From JANLUX01 sp031363705 (GTDB taxonomy: Bacteria > Bacteroidota > Bacteroidia > AKYH767-A > OLB10), in NCBI GenBank assembly GCA_031363705.1, contig JANLUX010000395.1, positions 1 to 5,772 of the forward strand: a DNA stretch of 5,772 nucleotides, given 5' to 3'. Below, piece by piece: positions 1 to 5,080 of the stretch. The notes below the pieces were generated by a model. The model was not told where the DNA came from and did not search any database. It worked only from the letters and a program-made list of their open reading frames with translations. A program made the position numbers and the translations under genes. Positions within the stretch are counted from its first letter, which is position 1. Each line of letters begins with the position of its first letter.

Positions 1-20
1 AATCCTTTCAGGATTTTTCC
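1..20. terminator. Possible bidirectional terminator hairpin, cut by window edge
   Basis: AATCC (1-5) and GGATT (11-15) form a 5-bp stem around a TTTCA loop, and the right arm runs into T5 (14-18). It lies ten bases past the stop codon of the minus-strand kinase remnant, where a terminator would be expected. On the minus strand the stem is preceded by GGAAAAA, so a longer A/T-flanked hairpin probably extends outside the window. The stem is short and the left side is missing, so this is a weak call. Confidence 0.35.
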
Positions 21-29
21 GAGTGCTCG

Positions 30-425
30 TTATTTCAAATTTACGGTAAGGCTAACCTTAGTTCCTTGTCCTGTTTCAGATGTAATTAATATGTTGCCGT
101 TCAGTTCAGCGGCTCTTGTGCTCATGTTTTTCAATCCGTTGCCACCTGTTATTAAACGGTCTTCATTTATGTTGAATCCTACACCGTCATCTTCAACAAT
201 TAGTTTTAATTGATGATTGGTTTTGGAGAATTCAACCTTCACATTTTTTGCACCGGAATATTTATAAGCATTGTTCAATGCTTCTTTATAAACCAGGAAA
301 AATGATTTCCGCTTTTCCATAGAAAGCTTGATGCTGTTTAAACCACTATCCGATTTGAAATGCAGGGCTATATCTTTTCCCGAAGCAGCATTGAATTTGT
401 AAAACCCTGAGAAATGTTGTTCCGC
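30..425 (-). pseudogene. 5'-truncated sensor histidine kinase, HATPase_c remnant
   Basis: This is the C-terminal ATP-binding domain of a two-component sensor kinase of the NarX/LytS-like (HisKA_3-associated) type common in Bacteroidota. The first ATG is at 318-320 and gives 96 residues. In that reading the N box is at residues 13-20 (E13, N17, K20 of KEALNNAYKY), the G1 box is DDGVGF (44-49), the G2 box is GGNGLKNM (59-66) with the following R69, and a G-rich TGQGT motif is at 83-87. Reading upstream of the ATG in the same frame, kinase-like sequence continues for about 35 codons (including KFNAASGKDIALHFKSD and ending IKLS just before the Met) until a TGA at 426-428. The phosphoacceptor helix with its histidine and all sensing domains are absent. 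I infer a deletion or rearrangement remnant rather than a working gene. A short ATPase-only protein starting at 320 cannot be excluded, but there is no visible promoter or ribosome site for it. Confidence 0.75.
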
Positions 426-428
426 TCA

Positions 429-623
429 TTTATTATCATACATTTGTTCTTATAACCTGGTTAGCTAAATTTTTAACCGACCCGGCTCTGCCCTCAAGCA
501 ATGATTTATTACGAGGACTTTAGTTTAATTACATAAGAGTAAACCGCTCTTTACAGGTCTTTTGTTTTAATAATATCAATTAGGTCAAATTATTTATGCT
601 ATAAATATTAATCCAAACTCATC
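429..623. other. Intergenic region between kinase remnant and fibre gene
   Basis: This 195-bp gap holds no ORF that I can support. The last part (560-620) is AT-rich and should carry the promoter of the fibre gene. A weak stem GTAAA/TTTAC (539-543 and 550-554, loop CCGCTC) precedes a T-rich stretch but is too short to call a terminator. Confidence 0.4.
591..598 (+). promoter_or_regulatory. Weak Bacteroidota -7 candidate for the fibre gene
   Basis: TATTTATG differs from the Bacteroidota -7 consensus TAnnTTTG at one position and would give a leader of about 20 bases before the ATG at 624. A TTTG at 561-564 lies about 26 bases upstream, which is too far for the usual -33 spacing. The ATG itself is preceded by an A/C-rich stretch without a Shine-Dalgarno site, as is normal in this phylum. 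Confidence 0.25.
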
Positions 624-3362
624 ATGAAAAAAATCATCACACTCCTCTTAATTCTTCAATCTTCATTCTTCATTCTTCAATCCGCCAAAGCGCAAGCCCC
701 GCAAGGCATCCCCTACCAGGCAGTACTGCGTGATACAAGCGGCAATCTGATCGCCAATCAAAGCATCTTAGTACGAGTGAACATTAGCGTTAGTTTTGTT
801 AATGCTTCCAATGTTATAGTTTACCGTGAAACACACACCATAACAACGAATGAACTTGGTCTGTTTACTGCCATAATAGGGCGAGGCACGGTTGACACCG
901 GAAACTTCAGCACCATTGACTGGAGCAACGACAGTATCTTTTTAAAAGTAGAAATGGATGCAAACAATAGCGGCACTTATGTGGATATGGGCACTACCCG
1001 GATGATGAGTGTGCCTTATGCCTTGTATGCTCAAACGGCAGGAACCTCCAATGCTATCGAGTACGTTTCAGATTGGAATGCAATAACAAATACACCTCCG
1101 CTTGCAAGCGGTGTAGGTAAAAAAAGCTGGTGCTTTAGAGTGGCGGTTTCTGATAATGTCACTCTTCAAAATAATACAACGCTCGATGGAATTAATGATT
1201 GGGGTGTGGGTGATTGGGCAGTTTTCAATGGCACTGCCTGGATGAAGGTGGATAATTCCGAAGCTCCTGTTGTTGCCTCTGATGTTGCTTTCACTGCCAC
1301 CTCAACAATTTCTTCCACAAATGTGCAGAATGCCGTTGAAGAATTACAGTCGGATTTTGGTGATCTTTTAGATTCCTATATCCACCAGACAGAGGATGGA
1401 GTTTATATTTACGAACCCACACCGGGAGTCAAACGTTTTGGTATTGGCATTACCACGCCTGAAGCACCGTTAGGTATTAAAGCAGATGCGGATGAAACAC
1501 TCATTAGCCTTACAAGTAGTAGCGGTTCACAGAAGTTGAAACTCCGTATAAAAAATACTCCCGCAAGTTCTCCTTCCGGATTCAGTATTGATGATGCATC
1601 ATCAAGTACGCCTATAAGCAGGTTATTTATCCAGGACAACACCGGTAATATAGGAATCGGAACTACTAATCCCACAGCAAAGCTGGAGATCAGTGACAGT
1701 GTACCCAATGGCTTTGCAGGATTGAAAATCCTTAACATGGCAACATTATCCAATCAAGGTTGGAACATCGGTCAGGTTAATGATAATACGGGAAGTGGCA
1801 GGAATGGTGCTTTAACTATAAAATTTTCAGATGGAATACCAACAACCGGGCTTACCGGGCTTGAAAAGTTTACTATTCTGCCAGGAGGCAATGTGGGTAT
1901 TAATGTAACACTTCCCGATGTAACATTACATGTAAACCGTTCTAACAGTACTCCTCATTTGCGTTCTAACAGTAATCCTCTGAGCAATGTTTCGTTATCC
2001 AGCGGTTCGGGTATTGTTGTAATCGGGTCAACCGTTAATAATGGTACTGATTCACTTAATATAGCGATGGATTCACATTCATTACAGGTGCGTATGGCAC
2101 CGCTCCCTGGCGGTGTGGAAGGGTCATCCTGGTCATCCTTTAATTTACAGCCGCTTGGCGGAGATATTTTAATTCATGGTGATGCTGCCACCTCTGCTTC
2201 CAAAGTAATTATTAAGGATAATGGCAACATGGGCATTGGTGAAACACTTCCCGATGCGAAACTGCATGTTTCAAGAGACATTGCTTCACCTCAAACAGCT
2301 ATAGATTTGATAGAGGGAACAGGAATTATGGTTCTCGGACCGATAACAGATAATATAGTTGCAGATTACAGGGGAATACAGGCAAGAACAGGTTCGTACA
2401 GTACCACCGGTTTAGCTTTATCAGCTTCCGAACTGAATCTTCAACGACTGGGAGGTAATATTCTTTTTCATGGAGACAATAGTATAGCTGTACCTTTCAA
2501 AGCAATTATAACGGAAGATGCCAGGCTTGGTTTAGGAACCATTACTCCTTTAGAAAAAATTGACATTGCCGGAGCCATTAAAATCGGAACCACCACTAAC
2601 ACTAACAATGGAACTATACGCTTTACAGGAACTGATTTTGAAGGAAGGACATCCAATGCATGGGTTTCTCTTACAGGTATAGCATGGACCAATGCCGGCA
2701 CCAACAGGATTACTTATAATCCTACGGATGCTAAAGTAGGTATCGGTGTAGCCACACCAACTGAAGCGCTTGTGGTGAATGGAAACTTCAGGTTAAATAA
2801 CAATGGAATTCCTTCAATATCAGCTTCCCCTGTAGCCCGGATTACCAATCAAACTACTGCAGCAGGTGCTATAGCAGATAACCGGATAGGACTTGAGGTT
2901 GCGAACACAGGCGCATGGAGCAGCAACGGGTTATCAAAAGATATCGGCTTATATATTTCAGCGGTCACCGGTCAAGGCAATCATGAATCGAACATGGCTG
3001 CTGTGCTCAATGGAAATGTTGTGGTGGGAGCTTTATCTTCAAACGATATGATTGGCACTAACGGCAGCAATGTATTGGCAATTCAGACCGGATCTGCTCC
3101 TGCCTCTGTTCCCGGCAGCACCACAGGAACTAACGGTGGCATACAGGTTTATTCCGGTGATTTAACAGGCGTCTCCGTGCTTCACATCATGAACGGAAAT
3201 GGTGAGGTGATTAAATTCTATCGTGAGTCAGCACTCACCATTCCTGTTAGCACTACGGTGGATGGAACCTATGATTCCGGTGAAGCTGCAGTTATCAATA
3301 ATCTTCGCGAACGCCTCAATGAGCTTGAAGCAAGGCTTCAGAACATTGGCATCCTGTATTAA
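624..3362 (+). CDS. Secreted tail-fibre-like surface protein, 912 aa
   Basis: This is a large exported protein built like a phage-type fibre. Residues 1-23 are a signal peptide (MKK, hydrophobic core, AKA then Q24). Residues 24-140 form the Bacteroidota N-terminal module, from APQGIPYQAVLRD to SVPYALYAQTAG. Residues 148-210 (W151, NTPPLASGVG, VGDWAVFNGTAWMKVD) and 217-241 (DVAFTATSTISSTNVQ, AVEEL) resemble modules I know from phage tail fibres. A stalk follows with six GIG-type repeats whose GIG starts at 273, 344, 425, 537, 636 and 706, for example GNIGIGTTNPTAKLEI. Residues 461-549 and 565-648 are a duplicated module. The C-terminus (HIMNGNGEVIKFYR, then a coiled coil with I891, L894, L898, L901, L905, I908) probably trimerises the fibre. 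No peptidase S74 domain or type IX C-terminal sorting domain is visible. Cys170 is the only cysteine. Binding target unknown; adhesion or surface display is inferred. The ATG at 624 is chosen because it begins the signal peptide. TAA is followed directly by TAG. Confidence 0.9.
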   Translation: MKKIITLLLILQSSFFILQSAKAQAPQGIPYQAVLRDTSGNLIANQSILVRVNISVSFVNASNVIVYRETHTITTNELGLFTAIIGRGTVDTGNFSTIDWSNDSIFLKVEMDANNSGTYVDMGTTRMMSVPYALYAQTAGTSNAIEYVSDWNAITNTPPLASGVGKKSWCFRVAVSDNVTLQNNTTLDGINDWGVGDWAVFNGTAWMKVDNSEAPVVASDVAFTATSTISSTNVQNAVEELQSDFGDLLDSYIHQTEDGVYIYEPTPGVKRFGIGITTPEAPLGIKADADETLISLTSSSGSQKLKLRIKNTPASSPSGFSIDDASSSTPISRLFIQDNTGNIGIGTTNPTAKLEISDSVPNGFAGLKILNMATLSNQGWNIGQVNDNTGSGRNGALTIKFSDGIPTTGLTGLEKFTILPGGNVGINVTLPDVTLHVNRSNSTPHLRSNSNPLSNVSLSSGSGIVVIGSTVNNGTDSLNIAMDSHSLQVRMAPLPGGVEGSSWSSFNLQPLGGDILIHGDAATSASKVIIKDNGNMGIGETLPDAKLHVSRDIASPQTAIDLIEGTGIMVLGPITDNIVADYRGIQARTGSYSTTGLALSASELNLQRLGGNILFHGDNSIAVPFKAIITEDARLGLGTITPLEKIDIAGAIKIGTTTNTNNGTIRFTGTDFEGRTSNAWVSLTGIAWTNAGTNRITYNPTDAKVGIGVATPTEALVVNGNFRLNNNGIPSISASPVARITNQTTAAGAIADNRIGLEVANTGAWSSNGLSKDIGLYISAVTGQGNHESNMAAVLNGNVVVGALSSNDMIGTNGSNVLAIQTGSAPASVPGSTTGTNGGIQVYSGDLTGVSVLHIMNGNGEVIKFYRESALTIPVSTTVDGTYDSGEAAVINNLRERLNELEARLQNIGILY
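651..682 (+). repeat. Direct repeats inside the signal-peptide codons of the fibre gene
   Basis: ATTCTTCAATC occurs at 651-661 and again at 672-682, with a further ATTCTTC at 665-671 between them. The repeats encode the duplicated ILQS of ILQSSFFILQS in the hydrophobic core of the signal peptide. A different short repeat sits at the same place in the downstream secreted gene. Confidence 0.8.
2004..2567 (+). repeat. Duplicated ~100-residue stalk module within the fibre gene
   Basis: Residues 461-549 (2004-2270) and 565-648 (2316-2567) align as two copies of one module, offset by about 100 residues. Shared landmarks are GSGIVVIG / GTGIMVLG at the start, FNLQPLGGDILIHGD / LNLQRLGGNILFHGD in the middle, and NMGIGETLPDAKLHV / RLGLGTITPLEKIDI at the end. 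The copies have diverged clearly, so the duplication is not recent. It fits growth of a fibre stalk by module duplication. Confidence 0.7.
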
Positions 3363-3557
3363 TAGGACGAATCAAAAACAACTCTTTTTACACGTGTGGA
3401 TGGTGTTTCCTTCCACAAACCACTGCAAAATACGAGTATAGATAAAAAAAATGCAACGAGATATCATCTTCCTCATCAGTCGTTGCCATCATGAGGCACT
3501 TTCACTTATCCATTAAAAAGGAAATGGAATCAACAATCATTAAACGTAACTACGATC
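3363..3557. other. Intergenic region between the two secreted-protein genes
   Basis: This 195-bp spacer has no supported gene. I find no TAnnTTTG promoter for the downstream gene, so that gene may rely on read-through from the fibre gene or may no longer be expressed. There is no clear plus-strand terminator after the fibre gene; a GTGGA/TCCAC stem near 3396-3415 has an 11-base loop and no T-run. Confidence 0.4.
3444..3486 (-). terminator. Minus-facing terminator-like hairpin
   Basis: GCAACGA (3453-3459) and TCGTTGC (3480-3486) are a perfect 7-bp inverted repeat around a 20-base loop. On the minus strand the stem is followed by A and then T8 (3444-3451 read in reverse), which has the form of an intrinsic terminator. 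The large loop weakens it, and no minus-strand gene is visible that would need it. Confidence 0.3.
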
Positions 3558-4067
3558 ATGAAAAAAAACATCACACTTATCTTGATAATTGCCAATTGCA
3601 TCTTGCCAATTGCCAATTCCTTTTCTCAAACACTCAGCCCAAAAGTTACTCCTTCTGCCGGTGGCTATTTCACCGGTGGAGGCAACTCCCTTTCCTGGAC
3701 AATGGGAGAAACCTTTAACACCACCCTGCAAAGTGGAAACACGATGCTAACACAAGGGTTTCAGCAGCCTTACATTTTATTAAAGCTATTAAACCTGAAA
3801 GCTTTTATCGAAGGGTTTTATATTCAAGGCACAGGCACTATGCAGGCAGTGCTTAATAATAGTGATCCTGTTTTATTTCCTGCCAACTATTGCGACACCA
3901 TTACAGTGGCGCTGCATCAAGCTGCTTCACCTTATAATTTAGTAACTTCAAAGCAAGCCATATTGTTAACCAATGGCAATGCATTGGTGCAGTTGCCGGG
4001 TTCGCTTATTAACAGCTCTTATTATATAGTGCTTATTCACCGAAATTCTATTGAAACCTGGAGCTAG
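3558..4067 (+). CDS. Secreted Bacteroidota protein, truncated by premature amber stop
   Basis: This 169-residue product has a signal peptide (MKKNITLILIIANCILPIANSFSQ region, residues 1-24, cleavage likely near SFSQ). Residues about 27-72 form the repeated Bacteroidota region with SAGGYFTGGGNSLSWTMGE and LTQGFQQPY. Residues about 77-169 begin a second domain that starts LNLKAFIEGFYIQGTGTM and runs through CDTITVALHQAASPY to HRNSIETWS. From memory of this family, the protein normally continues after TWS with about a further hundred residues, often including dockerin-like 'GDINQDG' calcium loops. Here TAG follows directly, and family-like residues resume in the same frame (see next entry). I therefore read it as the 5' part of a broken gene; a secreted fragment may still be made. 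It lies 195 bp after the fibre gene on the same strand, and its first ~30 coding bases closely match those of the fibre gene. Native function is unknown; an extracellular structural or binding role is a guess. Confidence 0.75.
   Translation: MKKNITLILIIANCILPIANSFSQTLSPKVTPSAGGYFTGGGNSLSWTMGETFNTTLQSGNTMLTQGFQQPYILLKLLNLKAFIEGFYIQGTGTMQAVLNNSDPVLFPANYCDTITVALHQAASPYNLVTSKQAILLTNGNALVQLPGSLINSSYYIVLIHRNSIETWS
3589..3618 (+). repeat. Direct repeats inside the signal-peptide codons of the second secreted gene
   Basis: TTGCCAATTGC occurs at 3589-3599 and at 3603-3613, and a third partial copy TTGCCAATT overlaps at 3610-3618. The copies encode the repeated IAN of IIANCILPIANS in the hydrophobic core. 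The arrangement parallels the unrelated ATTCTTCAATC repeats in the fibre gene's signal peptide. Confidence 0.8.
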
Positions 4068-4118
4068 TTGCCAGTGACGTTTGGAGACAATTCAAGCTTT
4101 GATTTTACGGCACCCTAA
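4068..4118 (+). pseudogene. Remnant of the second secreted gene beyond the amber stop
   Basis: After TAG (4065-4067) the same frame reads LPVTFGDNSSFDFTAP (4068-4115) and then TAA TAG TAA-like stops from 4116. In family members known to me, TWS is followed by a residue or two and then PVTF...Y/F-DFT, so the match resumes in frame. This points to a single-base change to TAG rather than a frameshift. Beyond 4118 I cannot recognise the rest of the domain, so the 3' end is lost or replaced. Confidence 0.65.
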
Positions 4119-4338
4119 TAGTAAGCTGTGAGGTAACTTTTCGCTACAGAAGAGTGTCCAAATACCCTGGTGAGCGCACTGTTAATCTATAATCATCCAG
4201 CTAAAATTATTTGCATACATGTTCTGTTGATTTAGGTTTTGAGCCACCATCAACAGAAAATATTGAAGAAACTCAAATTTATTTAATTAATTGATAAATA
4301 ATATAGTTATGTTTATAATTTAAAGGGATTAATTAATC
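4119..4338. other. Non-coding AT-rich stretch with palindromes
   Basis: I find no gene here. Notable elements are the 10-bp inverted repeat at 4222-4258, a very AT-rich patch at 4275-4326, and a perfect 12-bp palindrome GATTAATTAATC at 4327-4338 that borders the 21-bp periodic tract. No insertion-sequence ends or target-site duplication could be recognised. Confidence 0.45.
4222..4258. repeat. Perfect 10-bp inverted repeat, stem-loop
   Basis: TTCTGTTGAT (4222-4231) and ATCAACAGAA (4249-4258) are exact reverse complements around a 17-base loop. Neither side is followed by a T-run, so it is not an obvious intrinsic terminator. It lies about 100 bases after the last recognisable part of the broken secreted gene. 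It could be a 3'-UTR structure, a protein-binding site or debris from a mobile element. Confidence 0.6.
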
Positions 4339-4737
4339 AAGATGGTTTATGGCGTTATCAGTTGAGGTTATTTCTTTGTCGGAATAAGGGTTTTCTTTAT
4401 CCATTTTTTTCATTTCTTCACCAAATTACTTCGTGGCGCAGTACGATTACCTGATTTCCTGATCGAATTTCTTCATTTCTTCACCAATATTTGCCAAATC
4501 CTTATCGGGTTTATCTATTTCTTAATCGAAATTCTCCATTTCCTTATCGCAGAATTGATAGAATTGATCGTAAAACTGATAGAATCGTTCGATGTGGTGA
4601 TAGAATTGATATAAAGAGTGGTCGAATTAATCGTAAGACTGATGGAATCGTTCAATGTGCTGCTATAATTGATGGTAAGGGTTGTAGAATTGTTCGTAGT
4701 GTAGATAGAAGAATTAAGAGGAATGCTTCGCGCTGAA
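4339..4737 (-). repeat. 21-bp periodic tract, 19 units, decayed heptad-coding sequence
   Basis: The tract is divisible into 19 in-phase 21-bp units. On the minus strand the frame with a unit boundary at 4548/4549 gives heptads DKEMENF (4528-4548), D-stop-EIDKP, DKDLANI, GEEMKKF, DQEIR-stop-S, YCATK-stop-F, GEEMKKM, DKENPYS, DKEITST and DNAINHL (4339-4359). To the right the same phase gives DQFYQFC, ERFYQFY, YQFYHHI, D-stop-FDHSL, ERFHQSY and so on. Hydrophobic residues at heptad positions 4 and 7 in the left half fit a coiled coil. A higher-order 63-bp period exists: 4561-4623 and 4624-4686 agree at about 50 of 63 positions by hand count, and 4409-4424 recurs exactly at 4472-4487. Several in-frame stops mean that it is not an intact gene on this strand. 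It may be a decayed repeat protein or a non-coding minisatellite. Confidence 0.7.
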
Positions 4738-4769
4738 CAATGGCTTTATCACTCCCCATAAAAAGAAAA

Positions 4770-4801
4770 ACGAGTGGTTATGTTTTAGCATAGCCACTCG
4801 T
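4770..4801 (-). terminator. Strong intrinsic terminator, minus-facing
   Basis: ACGAGTGGTTATG (4770-4782) pairs with CATAGCCACTCGT (4789-4801) to give a 13-bp stem with one G-U type mismatch and a 6-base loop TTTTAG. On the minus strand the hairpin is followed by TTTTCTTTTTAT (4758-4769 reversed), the classical tail. On the plus strand the following bases are AATTTG, so termination of plus transcripts would be weaker. No convincing minus-strand gene lies upstream of it, apart from a 24-codon ORF at 4910-4984. Confidence 0.75.
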
Positions 4802-4814
4802 AATTTGAAAAACC

Positions 4815-4848
4815 ATTTCTCAGCCTTTCGGCCCCCTCTATGAGAAAT
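4815..4848 (-). terminator. Second hairpin with T-run, possibly bidirectional
   Basis: ATTTCTCA (4815-4822) pairs with TGAGAAAT (4841-4848), and the 18-base interval contains a nested GCC-TTTC-GGC hairpin at 4823-4832. On the minus strand the stem is followed by GG and then T5; on the plus strand by TTTGATA. It lies 13 bases from the strong hairpin at 4770-4801, so the two could act in tandem on minus-strand transcripts. Confidence 0.5.
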
Positions 4849-5038
4849 TTTGATATGTGATATGCATTAAAACAACTATGCCATAGTGGTATCATTGTTT
4901 TTTTGAGGATCACATTCCCCAAACAGGTTTTTTATTGTTTTTATTCCACAATTTTATTTTCAATGGTTGATCAGCATTTCTCATTCTTTTGAAGTGTTTT
5001 TGAGTGAGTAGATTATTCCACACCCCTCCTATTGGTTG
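4849..5038. other. Upstream region of the response-regulator gene
   Basis: This stretch is AT-rich with T-runs and has no supported gene. It contains a small palindromic ACTAT-GCC-ATAGT near 4876-4888 and a minus-strand ORF of 24 codons (4910-4984), described as a finding rather than called as a gene. No -24/-12 sigma-54 promoter was recognised. Confidence 0.35.
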
Positions 5039-5046
5039 TATATTTG
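5039..5046 (+). promoter_or_regulatory. Bacteroidota -7 promoter element for the response regulator
   Basis: TATATTTG matches the Bacteroidota housekeeping consensus TAnnTTTG exactly and would place the transcript start near 5051-5053, about 28 bases before the ATG. A good -33 TTTG/TTG at the normal spacing is not visible, so this is half of a promoter by sequence. Confidence 0.6.
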
Positions 5047-5068
5047 CAAAAGAAAAAAATAATTATAG

Positions 5069-5076
5069 CCCCCCCC
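5069..5076 (+). promoter_or_regulatory. C8 homopolymer in the 5' leader of the response regulator
   Basis: Eight consecutive C residues lie between the A-rich leader (5050-5060) and the ATG, ending four bases before it. No Shine-Dalgarno site is present; the A-rich stretch is the likely initiation aid. Such a tract could vary in length by slippage and alter translation, but that is inference only. Confidence 0.4.
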
Positions 5077-5080
5077 GGAT

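Noticed and set aside
1409..1753. Minus-strand ORF of 114 codons inside the fibre gene
   Set aside because: It lies antisense to a strongly supported secreted protein, has no recognisable domain, and reflects lack of stops opposite a repetitive gene.
2468..2704. Minus-strand ORF of 78 codons inside the fibre gene
   Set aside because: Antisense shadow; valine/proline-rich composition arises from the complement of GIGT-type codons.
3223..3441. Plus-strand ORF overlapping the 3' end of the fibre gene in another frame
   Set aside because: It overlaps the conserved coiled-coil coding region, has no domain and no initiation signal.
3363..3490. In-frame open stretch of about 42 codons after the double stop of the fibre gene
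   Set aside because: No recognisable continuation of the fibre family is seen, and the coiled coil ends naturally at the stop, so a read-through extension is not supported.
3491..3731. Overlapping plus and minus ORFs around the start of the second secreted gene
   Set aside because: Both are out of frame with the clear signal peptide and conserved SAGGYF...QGFQQP region and show no features of their own.
4327..4338. GATTAATTAATC palindrome as an insertion or att site
   Set aside because: A 12-bp palindrome made almost only of A/T is common in an AT-rich patch, and no integrase, transposase or matching second copy is visible.
4491..4736. Plus-strand ORF of 81 codons with RIDRKTD-type repeats
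   Set aside because: It begins at a TTG with no ribosome site or promoter, and its openness follows from the 21-bp periodicity of the DNA. The heptads are highly basic and degrade towards the end. Recorded under the periodic tract instead.
4339..4737. CRISPR array
   Set aside because: The units are contiguous without spacers, 21 bp long and divergent from each other, so the pattern is a tandem repeat and not a repeat-spacer array.
4798..4850. Possible TPP riboswitch on the minus strand because of GGGGGCC-GAAA-GGCTGAGA
   Set aside because: Only the CTGAGA-like motif is present. The second conserved arm (the CCTGAT..GG..CAGCG type region) is absent, and no thiamine gene is nearby. Better explained as a terminator-like hairpin.
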